From Guadua angustifolia (lineage: Eukaryota > Streptophyta > Magnoliopsida > Poales > Poaceae), in NCBI GenBank assembly GCA_036346375.1, contig CM070512.1, positions 41,772,466-41,836,465 on the forward strand: a stretch of 64,000 nt of DNA, written 5' to 3'. The notes under the pieces are model-generated. The model searched no databases and was not told the origin of the DNA. It worked only from the letters and a program-made list of their open reading frames with translations. Below are positions 10,314 to 22,615 of the stretch, in pieces (the first letter of the stretch is position 1; every line of letters starts with the position of its first letter). Position numbers and translations under genes: made by a program.

Positions 10314-12697
10314 ATGAATATGATGAATAAAGTATTCATGGAATATTTAGATAAGTTTGTTGTCGTGTTCATTGATGACATCTTAGTTTACTCCAAGTCG
10401 GAGGAAGAGCATGCTGAACAATTAAGGATGGTTTTGGAAAAGTTAAGAGAAAACCAGTTGTATGCAAAATTTAGTAAGTGTGACTTCTGGAAAAACAAGG
10501 TTGAGTTCTTGGGTCATGTGATGACTGCTGAAGGAGTAGCTGTTGATCCGAAGAAGGTAGAGGCAGTGTTGCATTGGGAGCAACCAAAGTCAGTTACACA
10601 AATCAGAAGTTTCCTTGGTATGGCGGGGTATTACCGCCGGTTCATTGAAGGCTTTTCTTTAATTGCGAGATCTCTCACGCAATTGCTAAAGAAAGAGAAA
10701 AAGTTTGCATGGTCGCCTGAGTGTGAAAAGAGTTTTCAAGAGCTGAAGAAGCGTTTGACTTCGACACCTATTTTGGTGTTGCCGAATACTAGGGACAATT
10801 TTGATATATACTATGATGCTTCGCGTCAGGGACTGGGATGTGTACTGATGCAGAATGGTAAAGTAGTGGCGTATGCGTCAAGGCAATTAAGGCCACATGA
10901 GCAGAATTACCCGACCCATGATTTAGAGTTAGCCGCTGTAGTGCACAGTCTTAAAATATGGCGTCACTATCTTATGGGAAATCGATGTGAAATATATACT
11001 GATCACAAAAGTCTCAAGTATATATTCACACAATCAGACCTTAACATGAGACAGAGGAGATGGTTAGAATTAATCAAGGATTATAATATTGGAATTCATT
11101 ACCATCCAGGAAAAGCAAACGTGGTGGCAGATGCTTTAAGTCGGAAGAGCTATAGCTTGAATTCATTGACAGCAGAAGATCAGCCTGATTTATGTAAAGA
11201 ACTTCAGAAGCTAAGACTAGAGGTTGTACCGGAAGGATTTCTAGCCACTTTGGAGGTTAAGCCAACCTTAGAGGAACAAATCAGAGAAGGTCAAAAGGAT
11301 GATGACAAGATTAATAGAATCAAATCCAAAATAGACAAAGACCTAGCCAAGGACTTCAAAGTAGATGAGAAGGGTACCTTGTGGATGAAGAATAGAATAT
11401 GTGTACCCCATAAAACTGAATTGAAGCAGTTGATACTGGAAGAAGCACATGATTCCAAGTATTCAATTCATCCAGGGAGTGCAAAAATGTACCAGGATCT
11501 CAAGGAAAGATTTTGGTGGCCGAATATCAAGAAAGAAGTAGCTAAGCGTGTAGCGTTGTGTGATGTGTGCCAAAGAGTTAAAGCAATGCATCAGAGACTA
11601 GCAGGATTGCTACAACCGCTAATGATACCAAAGTGGAAATGGGAGGAAATCGGGATGGATTTCATCACCGGTTTGCCAAGGACTCAGGGTGGATATGATT
11701 CCATATGGGTCATAGTGGATCGGTTAACAAAGGTTGCACACTTCATACCCGTAAAAACAACTTACTCAGGAGATAAGTTAGCAGAGCTGTACAAGGCAAG
11801 AATTGTGTGTTTGCACGGAGTGCCTAAGAAGATAGTATCGGGTAGAGATACCCAATTTACCTCAAGATTTTGGAATAACTTGCATGCTGCAATGGGCACC
11901 CGTCTGAACTTTAGTACGGCATACCATCCGCAAACAGATGGTCAAACTGAAGGGGTAAACCAGGTACTTGAAGATATGTTAAGAGCCTGCGCTTTATCAT
12001 ACACCACATCGTGGGATAAATGCTTGTCGTACGTAGAGTTTAGATACAATAATAGTTGTCAAGCTAGTTTAAAAATGCGCCATTTGAAGCTTTGTATGGT
12101 CGACCGTGTCGAACACCTTTGAATTGGAATGAGACGGGTGAACATCACATTTTTGGACCAGACATACTCTCAGATGCAGAGGAGAAGATCACTTTGATCA
12201 GAGAAAGATTGAAGACATCCCAATCGAGGCAAAAGAGCTACACTGACAACCGATACTGTGAGTTAAGCTTTGAGCCAGAAGATTATGTTTACCTGAAGGT
12301 CACACCGCTCAAAGGAGTTAAAAGGTTTCACGTTAAAGGAAAACTTGCTTCAAGATACGTGGGTCCATTCAAAATCTTGAGCCGCAGAGGTGAAATCGCA
12401 TATCAATTAGAATTGCCGCAATCTTTGGCAGGAGTGCACGACGTATTCCATGTATCTCAGTTGAAGAAGTGCCTTCGAGTGCCAACAGAGCAGACCCCTC
12501 TGGAAGAGATCGAGCTACAAGAAGATCTAACCTACAAGGAATATCCCATCATGATCTTGGACACAGTTGAACGGGAAACAAGAAACAAATTCATTCGTTT
12601 CTGCAGAGTTCAATGGAGCAAGCACACAGAAAGCGAAGCAACTTGGGAGCGTAAGGAAGATCTGAAGAAAGAGTTTCCCAACCTCTTCTCTGGCTAG
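10314..12697 (+). pseudogene. chromovirus pol: RT C-terminal half, RNase H, integrase, chromodomain
   Basis: A 602-codon frame (10314-12122) holds the RT catalytic box VVFIDDILVYSK, the LGHV/AGYYRRFI thumb region, RNase H (YDASRQGLGCVL, YTDHKSLKYIF, VVADALSRKS), the integrase HHCC region (EEAHDSKYSIH, LCDVCQ) and the core (GMDFITGLP, YHPQTDGQTEG). An overlapping +1 frame (12092-12697) adds the GPFKIL/YQLELP domain, DVFHVSQLKKCL and a chromodomain ending ATWERKEDLKKEFPNLF. The overlap marks a 1-bp deletion near 12074 (AAAATGCGCC where GGCGCC is expected). SGRDTQF replaces SDRG, so the second catalytic aspartate is Gly. RT lacks its N-terminal half. The copy is not autonomous but is otherwise well preserved. 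Confidence 0.95.
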
Positions 12698-12726
12698 CCC
12701 TGAATCTCGGGGACGAGATTCTGTTA

Positions 12727-12738
12727 AGGGGGGAGGTT
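12727..12738 (+). other. polypurine tract before the 3' LTR
   Basis: AGGGGGGAGG immediately precedes the 3' LTR and is identical to the tract at 4443-4455. It is the expected plus-strand priming site. Confidence 0.85.
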
Positions 12739-15700
12739 TATAACATCCCGAAATTTGCTTTAACTGTATTTACGTTATTTTGAATTATTTAGGAATATCT
12801 GGAATTTATTTGGAATTTTTGGAGTTAATTCGAATTTAAGCTTTATCGGATTAATCTTATAAAATAAAGATCATTCATTTCACGTGTGCATAAAAATTTA
12901 AAATTTAGATTAAAATAAAAACAATTGAAAAATAAGAATGTTCCTTTTAAATGTTTTCAAAAATTGATTATAAATTAAGTTTGTCGATTATATTAAAAAC
13001 CGTACAAATGTCTGATCCACTAAAAGAATTTTTGCAGAGAATCTGTATATCGAAAAATCACGAAACCAACTTCGGTAGGTTCCAAATATTCCCTAGTATT
13101 TTAGGGGATTTTTCCAAGATTTTTAGATCCTTTTGCTATTTTATCCTAACCGCGTATTGTTCCAACACTATTTAAAATACGGAATTTGATCAGCGGACAC
13201 GTTTTGGACAGAAGGAAATTCCTGGTTGTGTCGTTTCCATGTATATGTGCGTGAGTGCATATAGTAACTGAGTAGTAACGGAAATCCAGTAAATACAACC
13301 GTTTCCTTCTTTCTTGTCTACGAGAATTAGTACTGTGATCGTCCTACATGCAAAACGCACGAACATTTGTTTCCAGCCATTCCTCATTTTCTTGCATGCG
13401 TGAGGTTCAGCCGTTACCCAGCCGTTATTCCTTTTCGCTGGATGCCTGAATCATTAAGGAATGGAATTTACCCCTTCCGTTTCTGTTTGCATGGTTCTTG
13501 CAACGTTCATTTGCCATTGATGCTCACGTCGCCAAGGGATAATTGAACCAGTCGTTTGATTTGCTCTCTCTCAATTTTCCATACGTCCGGATCCAATATA
13601 TCTGCCATCTTCCTTTTTGCCGAGTTCTTTTCCTCTTTCACTTCATCTTCTCCTCATACCTCCTGCCGACTTCATCTCCAAACGGCTGGCTTGGTCGCCC
13701 GCCGCCTGGCCGCCGCTGCTCGTCGGCTGGATCGCACACTTCCTTCCGTTGCCGCACGTGGACTTCGCCGATGCCAGCGCATTCTCCGGCCTCGCCTCTC
13801 CTACATTCGACGTTCTGCGCTGCTGTCCGTGCCAACCGGTACTCTCTTTTTCTTTGCGCTTTATCTCTATGATCGGTTGATCTTGTTATGTATTGAGCAT
13901 GTATACATAGATATAAGATGGGTTGAACGCTTGTATATATATACATGTTGTTAGTTTGTAGGTATATTTATATATATATTTCTTTTGGACGTTGCATGTA
14001 TATGTAGTACGTACGCATGTACATCTATTTATACTAGGATCGTTTGTGTGAATACATATATACGTTAGTACGTAGTATATGAAACATAGTATATGAAACG
14101 TGTGAATACATATATAATGATCGGTTGATTCGGTTCTCCAAACTATATATGGTCACGTCTTGGCGCCGTCGATGCCGCCGCCGCTGTCACCATCGCGACC
14201 AACGCCGACCTCCAGCGACGCTGCTTCGGCTAGCCGTTTTATCCTGGCCTTTCTCGCGTATAACCAGAACCAAGTAAACCAGAACCAAGCAAACCGAAGA
14301 AAATTGTAAGGAGGATATGCATATATATGATGAACAGTACCATGCAGTGTAAGGTTAGTTTAAATTTTGTACGTGAATTTGTAACCAAATTGCGGATATT
14401 GTCTTTTTCTCTACAAATTCGTTATAAGTCTAAATCGCATGCAACAAGTTTTGTAAATTAGTAAAAATTAATACCTTCTCACAGTAATTTTTATGAAATT
14501 TTATAAATGAATTTATACTGTTAAAATATTCAAGGAAAGTTCAAACTTATGAATTTTGTAGCTCTCAAACTATACGTTCAAAAATGCCAAAATAAATTAT
14601 ATAAATCTTAGAAAATGCTAAACTAATTATCTGGAAGTTTTCATGAGGTTACGAATTAGTTTGATTTGCCGTATTTTTTCGAATGTGTTTGTACGTTGTT
14701 ATGCGTGTTCATTTGGTTCTTTGTCTGTTACGCATAGACGTTGAGCTATGTGAGGACGTGGATTTCGATGATCAAGCTCCAGACTAAGACTCGCTGCTTT
14801 TTGAAGGCAAGTTATGCTTTGACCATTTTGATCCCATGTTTTAAAATGTATTTTGTTTTAAACTATGCATGCTAATTCAACTAAAAATTGATTTAATTAT
14901 TTTGGGTGAATTAGCTAACCAACCAAATTGTTTGTGCCACCTTGATATTATTTGTATGCCACGATTCCTTGATAACCTAAGTTTGGTAATGATAGTTGGT
15001 TAATGATGTGCCAACACGAGAGGCTAGATCGTGAATAGTTGCTTAGTCATGCATACTCCGTGAACAATCTTTTTGAATACAAAAGCAACTTGATTAAAGA
15101 ATGGTGAATGCTTTTTGATAAAAGTGGAATGCTGTTGGTAATGATGTTGGAATGTAGAGACCTGTGTGGTTCTACATGAAAGACGATTACGGGCATGTGT
15201 TGCACCGTTAAATAACTTGGGATGGAATTGATTTAGACTGGGGCAAGTGGACCGAGGCTTTGTGCCAGAGTGGGCCTTTGTGGCAACTGGGGTTGGGTTG
15301 AGTGTGGTGAGGGTGTGTGCCAAATTGAGAGAAGGATGTCTTGCCTTGGTCAGTTAAGGACCTTACCTTGCAAGCCTTTGACCTGAGTCTCTCGTACAAC
15401 CACATGTCTGAATGGGAAGACCTAGCTTAGTAGGGTTCCGATGTCTTACCTTTGATACCTCGGGGTGGCAGTTACACGGGGGTAACTGTACAGGGGAGCG
15501 TGCCTGTGCTTCGGCTTGGTACCCGTCCAACGGTTTTTGTTTGTCCTATACTTCGGCTCTGAGTGAGTGAAGTGATAGTGAAGACAACATGGAGAGGTTC
15601 TTAGGCTAAGATAGAAGTTTCTGAAAAGCTTTGTTACGGTTAATCGCCTTTGTGGTGTGCGACTGTATCTTGTGGGTAAAGTGTACAACCTCTGCAGTGT

Positions 15701-16385
15701 CAAAACTGTTGAATAGCCGAGTCCACTAGATCGATAATGCTCGGGATTACAAATCAAGGGGTAGTGTTTGAAAATAAAATGGGAGGAAGACGTGTGTCGA
15801 AGAAAAATGAGTAGGGACTGTGTGTTCAAAACATTGTGGAAAACAAATTGAGAAATATAATGATTGTATAGTTTTGGTGCTTTTAATCTAAATAGATAAT
15901 AATCTAAAATGTGGTTGCAAAGGCAAAAATAACTGGTAGAGCCATTCCTTCATAATAAGCCATGCATGTAGTATATAGATCTGCATTTGTGCATGACTTG
16001 TTGAGTACGGTGTGTACTCACCCTTGTGGACAAACTTACCAGAAGAAGAAACTACGCCTGCTTATGAAGAGGAGTTCGTTGAAAGGCCGGAGAACTAGAG
16101 AATCAAGCCTCAGTCAGTGCGTCTGTGGAAAAGATGTAGCACCACGAAGATTTATTTCATTCCGCTGTTGAACTATGTTACTCTGGATATTCTAAGCCCT
16201 GTGTGGCAGATTATTGTAAGGATGACCATAAGGTCGTACACTCGTTTATATACATGCTTGAAATACATATTTGATATTCCGCTGTGTATGATGTGATATT
16301 ATACCTGTTTAGCTTTGGTGCACTAGCGATCCTCGACTAGTGCGAATACACTGAGTGTCCGAATTTGTAAATTCAGAGCACGACA
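12739..16385 (+). repeat. 3' LTR (3647 bp)
   Basis: It is nearly identical to 4456-8106, with scattered substitutions and small indels, many between about 15250 and 15760. The first dinucleotide is TA instead of TG (G-to-A), which would impair integration; the CA end is intact at 16384-16385. The exon-like block is at 14738-14806 and the 3' hairpins include 16002-16020 and 16320-16343. No primer site follows, which confirms the right-hand end of the element. Confidence 0.93.
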
Positions 16386-16539
16386 TCAGTCACGTGATCG
16401 CCGCCCCATGGTCAGTGCTGCAGCCATGCGGAGATCATTGCTGAGACTCCGAGTCTGTTGCCGAGGTCATCGCCGAAGAGGATGACATACACGAATGCAT
16501 ATATATTCCTTGCCCCTGGTCGATTGGATCGATCGTTGA

Positions 16540-16608
<69 letters not shown>

Positions 16609-18106
16609 AGCAGAGCCAGGATTTATGTACGTCTCGGGCCAAAAATAAGTGAATATTACTATTATCGAAGACTACAGATATTAAGGTATAACTGGATAAA
16701 ACCCTATTTCTTATCCGAAATAACCAAGAAACAGCAAACTCTGAATACTTTGAAACTTAGACTCTAATTCTGATAACGTCTTATCCGAACTAGACTCCAG
16801 ACATGTTAGACTACATTATCTAAATGACAACCGAAACAAACTCTGAAAACACAAGACTCTGAAGTTTGATCAGACAAAACCGAACCTAAGACAAAACTCA
16901 AAACAGATTGGACTCTTTAGCCGACAACAGAACTGGAATCTTTGAGCTCTGAACTTCCATACACAAGATTACATTTCAACAAACATGATAGTAGAGAAAG
17001 AGTCACGTTGATTAAGCATCCTTTTAATCATTTAAATCAGCCTTACATATAAGCAATAGGATTATAGGAAAGCATAATGGCCATACATTTATGACTACTT
17101 TCCACAATCAGCAGCTAACAAATTTTTGTTTTCCTCTATCATATATTATAATAGCAAGAACCTGTCTAGGGAAAAATTTCGACCTAATCTACTCACAGTA
17201 ATATATTTTGTGTTCCCTCGTTTGTCATTAGTCTATTGGTTATCAAGTATGAAGAATGTCTTTAGGTCATAGCTTCGTGCATTCTTTAGCTAGGAAATTT
17301 CATTACTGCCGCAGGAATTTCGTATTAATCCTTTGTAATTTCATGGTTGGTTTGGTCTTACTAATTAAGCTCTTAGATTATCTCCCTATAATCTCGTGTG
17401 TACATGTGTGTGAAAGAGAAGAACAACACCAAGAGCAATATATACATGCATGTCGATCTGGTTCTCATGATCAAGTTCAGAAACTGAGCTTATATATGGA
17501 TGCTCAATCTCATGCTTAATCCAGCCTTGTGTTAATTTCTAGCTAGATTGTTATGTGTTGTAGTGTGGGCGGATCAGTATATGTAAGTCACAATAAAAAC
17601 TGTACTAATTAACAAACGTACTAGCTAACAGCTAGCCCATATATATATTTACACAGAGCATGCCTTGAAGGTGTTTGTGATAATGCCAGAACAAGGATAA
17701 ACTCATATTAGGTGTTAGGAAACCAATAGAAATGATACATATTTTCCCCTTGATTAATCAAGTTGTAATTTCCTTTCTAGCAATGGTCCATTTTCCTACA
17801 TATATATAGGATTTAAATCTGAATAATACTAGGTTTTAATGCATCATTAGCAACCTTGTTTTTATTCATGGCAATTTCGGATACCACCTGTCAATAGCTA
17901 GCAATAATTTTATGGCTGCTTCATTTGCATGCTGACAAGCTTCATAGCTACTATCACATTGCCTGTTCACATTTCTTTTTTGTAACCAGTAGTATAATAA
18001 AGACCACTATAAACACACAATCATATCAAAATCACTTGATCATCAAAAAGAAATTGTACGACACTACTGACTTGATCATTTTCATTTATGTCATCATCCA
18101 GCGGAC
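16386..18106. other. unassigned flank between the chromovirus and the CACTA-type gene
   Basis: Apart from a CA/TA microsatellite I recognise nothing. The stretch is AT-rich. Between about 16740 and 16960 short ACTCTGAA-like words recur. An 87-codon frame at 17256-17519 has no familiar motif. Part may be the CACTA element's promoter and 5' UTR, since a splice-acceptor-like CAG precedes the ATG at 18107. Confidence 0.4.
16540..16605. repeat. (CA)n-(TA)n microsatellite
   Basis: About 12 CA units pass directly into about 20 TA units. The compound pattern is typical of simple repeats. The ORFs across it (poly Thr-His and Ile-Tyr) are artefacts of the repeat. Confidence 0.98.
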
Positions 18107-20480
18107 ATGGCAAGGGGTGGGAGAAAGCGCACAATTCAAAGCTTTGAAGAATACATGTCAGAGGAGCATATTGGGCAAGGTAGTCCTCGGAAACATGTGG
18201 CAGCATCTAATATTCATCCTAGTACTGGTGCAGACCAATTAGATACCGATGCTGCCTTCGATGTTAATGTCCAAGGTATGTACGAATCTATTATATTTAA
18301 TTGACATCGCTACTACAAAAGTAACTTATGATAAAAGGCATTATGTCATAGCGCTAATAATCTGCATTGAACCTTGAATTTGCAATGCTAATGTATGATG
18401 ATTTAAGTAACTTTTAATTTGTTGGCTTTCACATTTACTTTAGGCAATCTATAGTATTTAACAACAGCACTGTCAGGACTGTCAGGATTCATAGTTTTAT
18501 TGATGCTTTAACAGCTTCTAATGGAGGAGACCAATTAGATAGGGAAGGTGATATTGAGGTTAATGTCCAAGGTAGTGAACAAGAAATTATCTTTAATTCA
18601 CAGAATGTATTTTCTATCAAATTTTGATCATTCAATCTGTTTTTTTTCAATGCAACACTGCATAGATGAAACTGAGGAGATAGCAAAGCGTGGAAAGACA
18701 AAACTAAAAGATGTCTGAACCTTCCTAGAGGCCACAGGATTGTAGTTGCATGTAATGAGCTCGACCAGCCGATTGGAGAAGAGGCAGGAGTTCTTGGAAA
18801 ATTCCTTGGCATGGTTGCCAGGAATGGGTGCTTGTGTAGCTTGGGTTACAAGGATTGGAGAATTCTGATAGGAAAGAAAGAAACACCAATGAACAAAAAA
18901 AATAAGAACGATATACTTAAACAAGTAAAGGTATGTAAATTTTATTTGACATCATATAATCTTGTTTGCTAACCTTTAGACTAAACTTTCCTATGCCTTT
19001 TGTAATTGGTATGTAGATGAGATTCCTTTACCCTACCCGCATGGAAAAATGGATATTGAGAACCATTGGAGAGAGATGGAGGCAGCACAAGTCCAATCTG
19101 AAATCCATGTATTTTGACGCGCATAAGAGTAAGGAAGCTAATTATAGCAATGTTCCTCAAGGTGTAATTGTTGATCAGTGGATTGCGCTTGTCAATAATT
19201 GGATGACCTAGAAGGCATAGGTACATGGCTATTAGTACACTCATCATTTACTGATTTCTCTGATACACCATCTAAGAAACTTATATAGCATTATTTACTC
19301 ATTCTATGGTAGGATATAAGTGAGACAAATAGGATAAACTATACAAAAAAGAAGTCAATCCATACAGCTGGAACAAAGAGTTTCGCTCGAAACAGAGAGA
19401 AGTTGGTAATTCTTTTAGAACTATAGTTGTTTACACCTTGCTGCATCCATATATCATATAACGACATATAGTCTTTTCCTCATTGATACTCATTAATTTA
19501 CTTGTTCAACAGAGGGACAAAGATCCTGAAAAGAAGTACCCTCACAGGGCTGTTTTGTATATCCATACACACCAGAGTAACAGGGAGAAGAACACAAATG
19601 CACATGTGGTATTCTTTTGTGAAAGGCTCGATTCTTCTATTATTTACAAGACTATTTCTATATAAATTAATCAAGACTTTATTGCTTTTGCAAGGGTGAT
19701 TTGAAGGAGCTTTTAGCACAACAACCGGACTTAGCTGACACTAGTCAAGGAAAGGATGCATGGAAAGGAGATGCACTAAATCAAATATTAGGAGAAGAGA
19801 AGCATGGGCATGTTCATGGTTTGGGCCTTGTTCCAAATCCAAATCAAGTTTTCAACCACCCAACGTCAAGGCGTCTAAAGCATCTGAATTTGACTTCGTT
19901 GGATGCAACATCAAGTGAAGATGTAGTATCTCTCAGACTACAAATCGAAAAGCTTGGACATCGTTTGCAGAATCAAGATGCTACTATACAAGAGTTGCAA
20001 CATAAGACAAGAAGCTTGGAACAGAAACAAAAACCACAGGTACATTTGAAGAACATGTTCAGTTAGCATTTTCTGTACTAAAATATTTTCGTGCTATCAC
20101 AGGGTTGTTTAGATGATGATTTGTCGACACCAAGAAATGGATTTTGCGTTGATGAGCCCAATTCGAAACGCAAAGTATGGATCTATGTGGAAAATTAACA
20201 AAACATATCTTTTTTGCAACATTATAATTGTAATAGCTGATTCTATTTCATATTCTTTTATCTACCAACAACGACTATATGCTGACCCTAAAAGGCAAGA
20301 ATTTAGGATGGTTGACGAACTGAATGACAATATGGTAGGATTGCATTACCATGATTTTCAGACGTGCTTTAATTTTATCAACCTATTAATTTTTCTTATT
20401 CATTACAGAGGGAGCAAAGTGATGATGACGAGTATGAGGATCTACAGCCACAGTACAAATATTATCGTACTGCAGATAAG
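18107..20480 (+). pseudogene. plant transposon protein of the Transposase_24 (CACTA-associated) family, nine-exon relic
   Basis: Exons joined by GT-AG borders: 18107-18275, 18515-18571, 18666-18930, 19017-19220, 19313-19405, 19513-19608, 19695-20039, 20103-20174 and 20409-20480. The start is MARGGRKRTIQSFEEYM. Exon 3 has RIVVACNELDQPIGEEAGVL and FLGMVARNGC; exon 4 MEKWILRTIGERWRQHKSN; exon 5 SIHTAGTKSFARNREKL; exon 7 a leucine-rich coiled coil (LRLQIEKLGHRLQNQ). This order matches plant TNPA/PttA-like proteins, thought to bind subterminal repeats of CACTA elements. Breaks: a 1-bp loss after KLKDV in exon 3 (TGG read as TG) and two TAG codons at the end of exon 4 where family members have Trp and Gln. 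Exons 1 and 2 end alike (DQLD...VNVQG), suggesting exon duplication. An LTR at 20522 cuts the 3' end. Confidence 0.85.
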
Positions 20481-20671
20481 GTTCGCACACCTAACTCAAC
20501 ATGGATGAAAAAGAATATATTTGTAATACCGCCACTCGTTTTATTAGTTTTCTTTCCGCCGTGAGTTTGAAGTGTTAGTCTCTGGGGGATGGTTAATTTG
20601 TGGTCTCTAGAGTATGTGTAGTCTTTATTCTTTTCCCCTAGCCTTTGATTAATGGCACCCAAGTGTTGGAG

Positions 20672-20678
20672 TATAAAA
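20672..20678 (+). promoter_or_regulatory. TATA box of LTR-C
   Basis: TATAAAA is followed 25-60 bp downstream by a pyrimidine-rich leader beginning near AACCCTAG. This fits an LTR promoter about 150 bp inside the LTR. Confidence 0.5.
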
Positions 20679-22504
20679 GGAAAAGAGGAGGTGATTGAAC
20701 CCTAGACTTAAAGCTCCTGGGTTTTTCCCTAAAAGCTCCCAGCCGCCTCCCATTTCTTTTCCTCTCCAGTCGACTCCCCCATTTTCTCCTGGCTCTCCTG
20801 CGCCCGAAGCTTCCCTAGCATCTAGCTTCCCTGGCCTTGGCTCCCCTGGCCGAAGCTCCCATGGCGCCTTGCCCCCCAGCCGAGTCCCCTGGCTTCTCCA
20901 CCGTGCGCCTCCCCTGGAAGCTCCCCTAGCCGCCTGCTCCAGCCAGCCTCTGGTCTTGCTCCGGCCAGCTCCGGCGAGCTCCCCTCCAGTGGCTACTCCT
21001 CCTCCCCCGGCCGGCGTCCTTCCTCCCTCATTCCTCCATGAGAAAGACTTGAGGTAAAACCCTAGGTCTTTGGGGGATTTTAATGCTTGCATGTAAGGTG
21101 TTTGATCAAATACCCAGCTAGGATCCTTGTTTTTGTGATGCTTTTAGTTGAGGGATTTGGAGTCTAGAGTGTTTTTGGAGATTTCTGTTTGAGCTGGTTG
21201 CTGTCCCGCTGTTTGGACTGCCATTTGAAAATTCTTCAAGTGTTTCCTGGGAGTTTGGCTATAACGAAAGTTGTAGATAATTGAATTACCTTTCAATAGA
21301 GACTGAAATCATCAAGTTTTGTTCAGCCATTTAAAAGTTATGGCTATTTTACCGAGTGCTGTCCAATTCTTGTCGCGATTGGTTCAGTCTGTGTTCTTCT
21401 GCAAATTAGAGCATCGTAGAGGCCGAATTAGACTTTTTCATTGCAGGGAAAAAGTTTGGATTTTTGAGCAGATTGAGAAAATGTATTCGTTTATGTGATT
21501 TGGAGTTGTAGAACTCAAGTTATGCTCATTTTGGTGTATGCTGTCCAGATCGAGTTAATTTTTGCGTTTGTCTGCTGTTCGTCGCAAAACTGAGATTAAT
21601 CGGTGCGTTTCCCGATCGTTCGGCTGTATAAGAAGTTGTATAGTTGTCTCTTGCGATCGTTTAAAGCCTGGGTTCATCCTTTTTGGAGTAGCCGTTTGGA
21701 AGTTACGGCATTTTCAATGCCGGCTGTCCAGATTTGCATTTAAGTGGTTATGAGAGATGTTTTGGTTTCGATTGTAGATGTGAATATGTAGAGTTGTTTC
21801 TTCTGTCGCTTGTACCGAGTGTGTATGAATTTGAGTTGGATGAATATTGTTTTATTTACAGGGAAGGTTCTGTAGAGTGGCCTCAACCACATGCCACTCC
21901 ATTCTTTCGCGGTAAAAGGCAAGTGCATTGTATCGCCAGTGGCTCGTGGCCACTAGGTTTTACAATAATACAGTTATTCATGTATTGCTTTAATATTGTC
22001 ATGTTTGATTTTGCATGCGATATGCTGAATGAGAATGGTTAATTGGTTATGTTTTTATTTAAAACGAGTTCAAATGCAAGTGTAACCCGTATATCTCTTA
22101 TACGGTATCTAGTTGATTGCTTGCGTTATGTATATGCTTACGCTATGGATTTCATTCGTGTTTATAAGCACGTCTAGTAAGGTAATTGTCTTTTGATGAA
22201 AAGGGTAAGTAATCTGATACAAGTGCATCGTTGTTTGAACGTGTTATGATTTGTTTGTTGAACTTTATATGCCTTGCCATCATGAAATTATGCTGCATCC
22301 CTGGATTGATTGTTATGTGCGATGTTTAATGAATTTCGTCTAGATGCCGTGATGACATCTTGCTAAATTTTTACTTTCATTTTCCGGTTCACTAGTTTGG
22401 TAGGCTAGTGAGAATACTGAAAGCATGGGATTGGATTGCGAAAATGATTTGATTATGATCAAGATTGATGGAATTAGTAATTACTCGAGAATTGGTGATG
22501 TGAG

Positions 22505-22615
22505 TATGATTATGAGCGTTGAGACTGTGATTTTGAGTGTTGAGAATGTGATTATGAGCGTTGAGAATGTGATTGTCGGCTTTGAGGATGTGATTAGGAG
22601 TGTTGAGAATGCGAA
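22505..22615 (+). repeat. short tandem repeats within LTR-C
   Basis: About five imperfect copies of a 21-24 bp unit based on GTTGAGAATGTGATTATGAG occur in a row. The inverted LTR-C copy has matching units on the minus strand around 48745-48825. The role is unknown. Confidence 0.8.

Larger units (their letters stand above)
2585..16385 (+). repeat. tandem chromovirus array (internal-LTR-internal-LTR)
   Basis: 2585-8106 and 10868-16385 are direct repeats offset by 8279-8283 bp, each comprising the pol tail plus a whole LTR. The middle LTR is bordered by a polypurine tract on its left and a primer site on its right, so it serves two internal regions. That is the product expected from unequal recombination between elements or between LTRs, not from two separate insertions. 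Both pol copies carry the same 1-bp deletion and the same loss of an integrase catalytic residue, which supports duplication of one defective parent. Confidence 0.85.
4456..16385 (+). mobile_element. defective chromovirus (Tekay/Del type) with both LTRs
   Basis: The layout is 5' LTR 4456-8106, primer site 8111-8122, gag remnants about 8760-9878, RT-RNase H-integrase-chromodomain 10314-12697, polypurine tract 12727-12738 and 3' LTR 12739-16385. Total length is 11.9 kb. The protease and the N-terminal half of RT are missing and gag has several stops, so the copy could move only in trans. The size, the very long LTR, the initiator-Met primer site and the chromodomain fit the rice RIRE3/RIRE8-like group; that name is by resemblance, without a database comparison. 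The 3' flank at 16386 (tcagt) should be one target duplication, but the left end is lost in the array. Confidence 0.9.

Noticed and set aside
16412..16652. Frames with Ile-Tyr or Thr-His runs
   Set aside because: Translations of the CA/TA microsatellite.
17256..17519. 87-codon frame as a small host gene
   Set aside because: No motif, AT-rich context, no splice or promoter support; could be chance.
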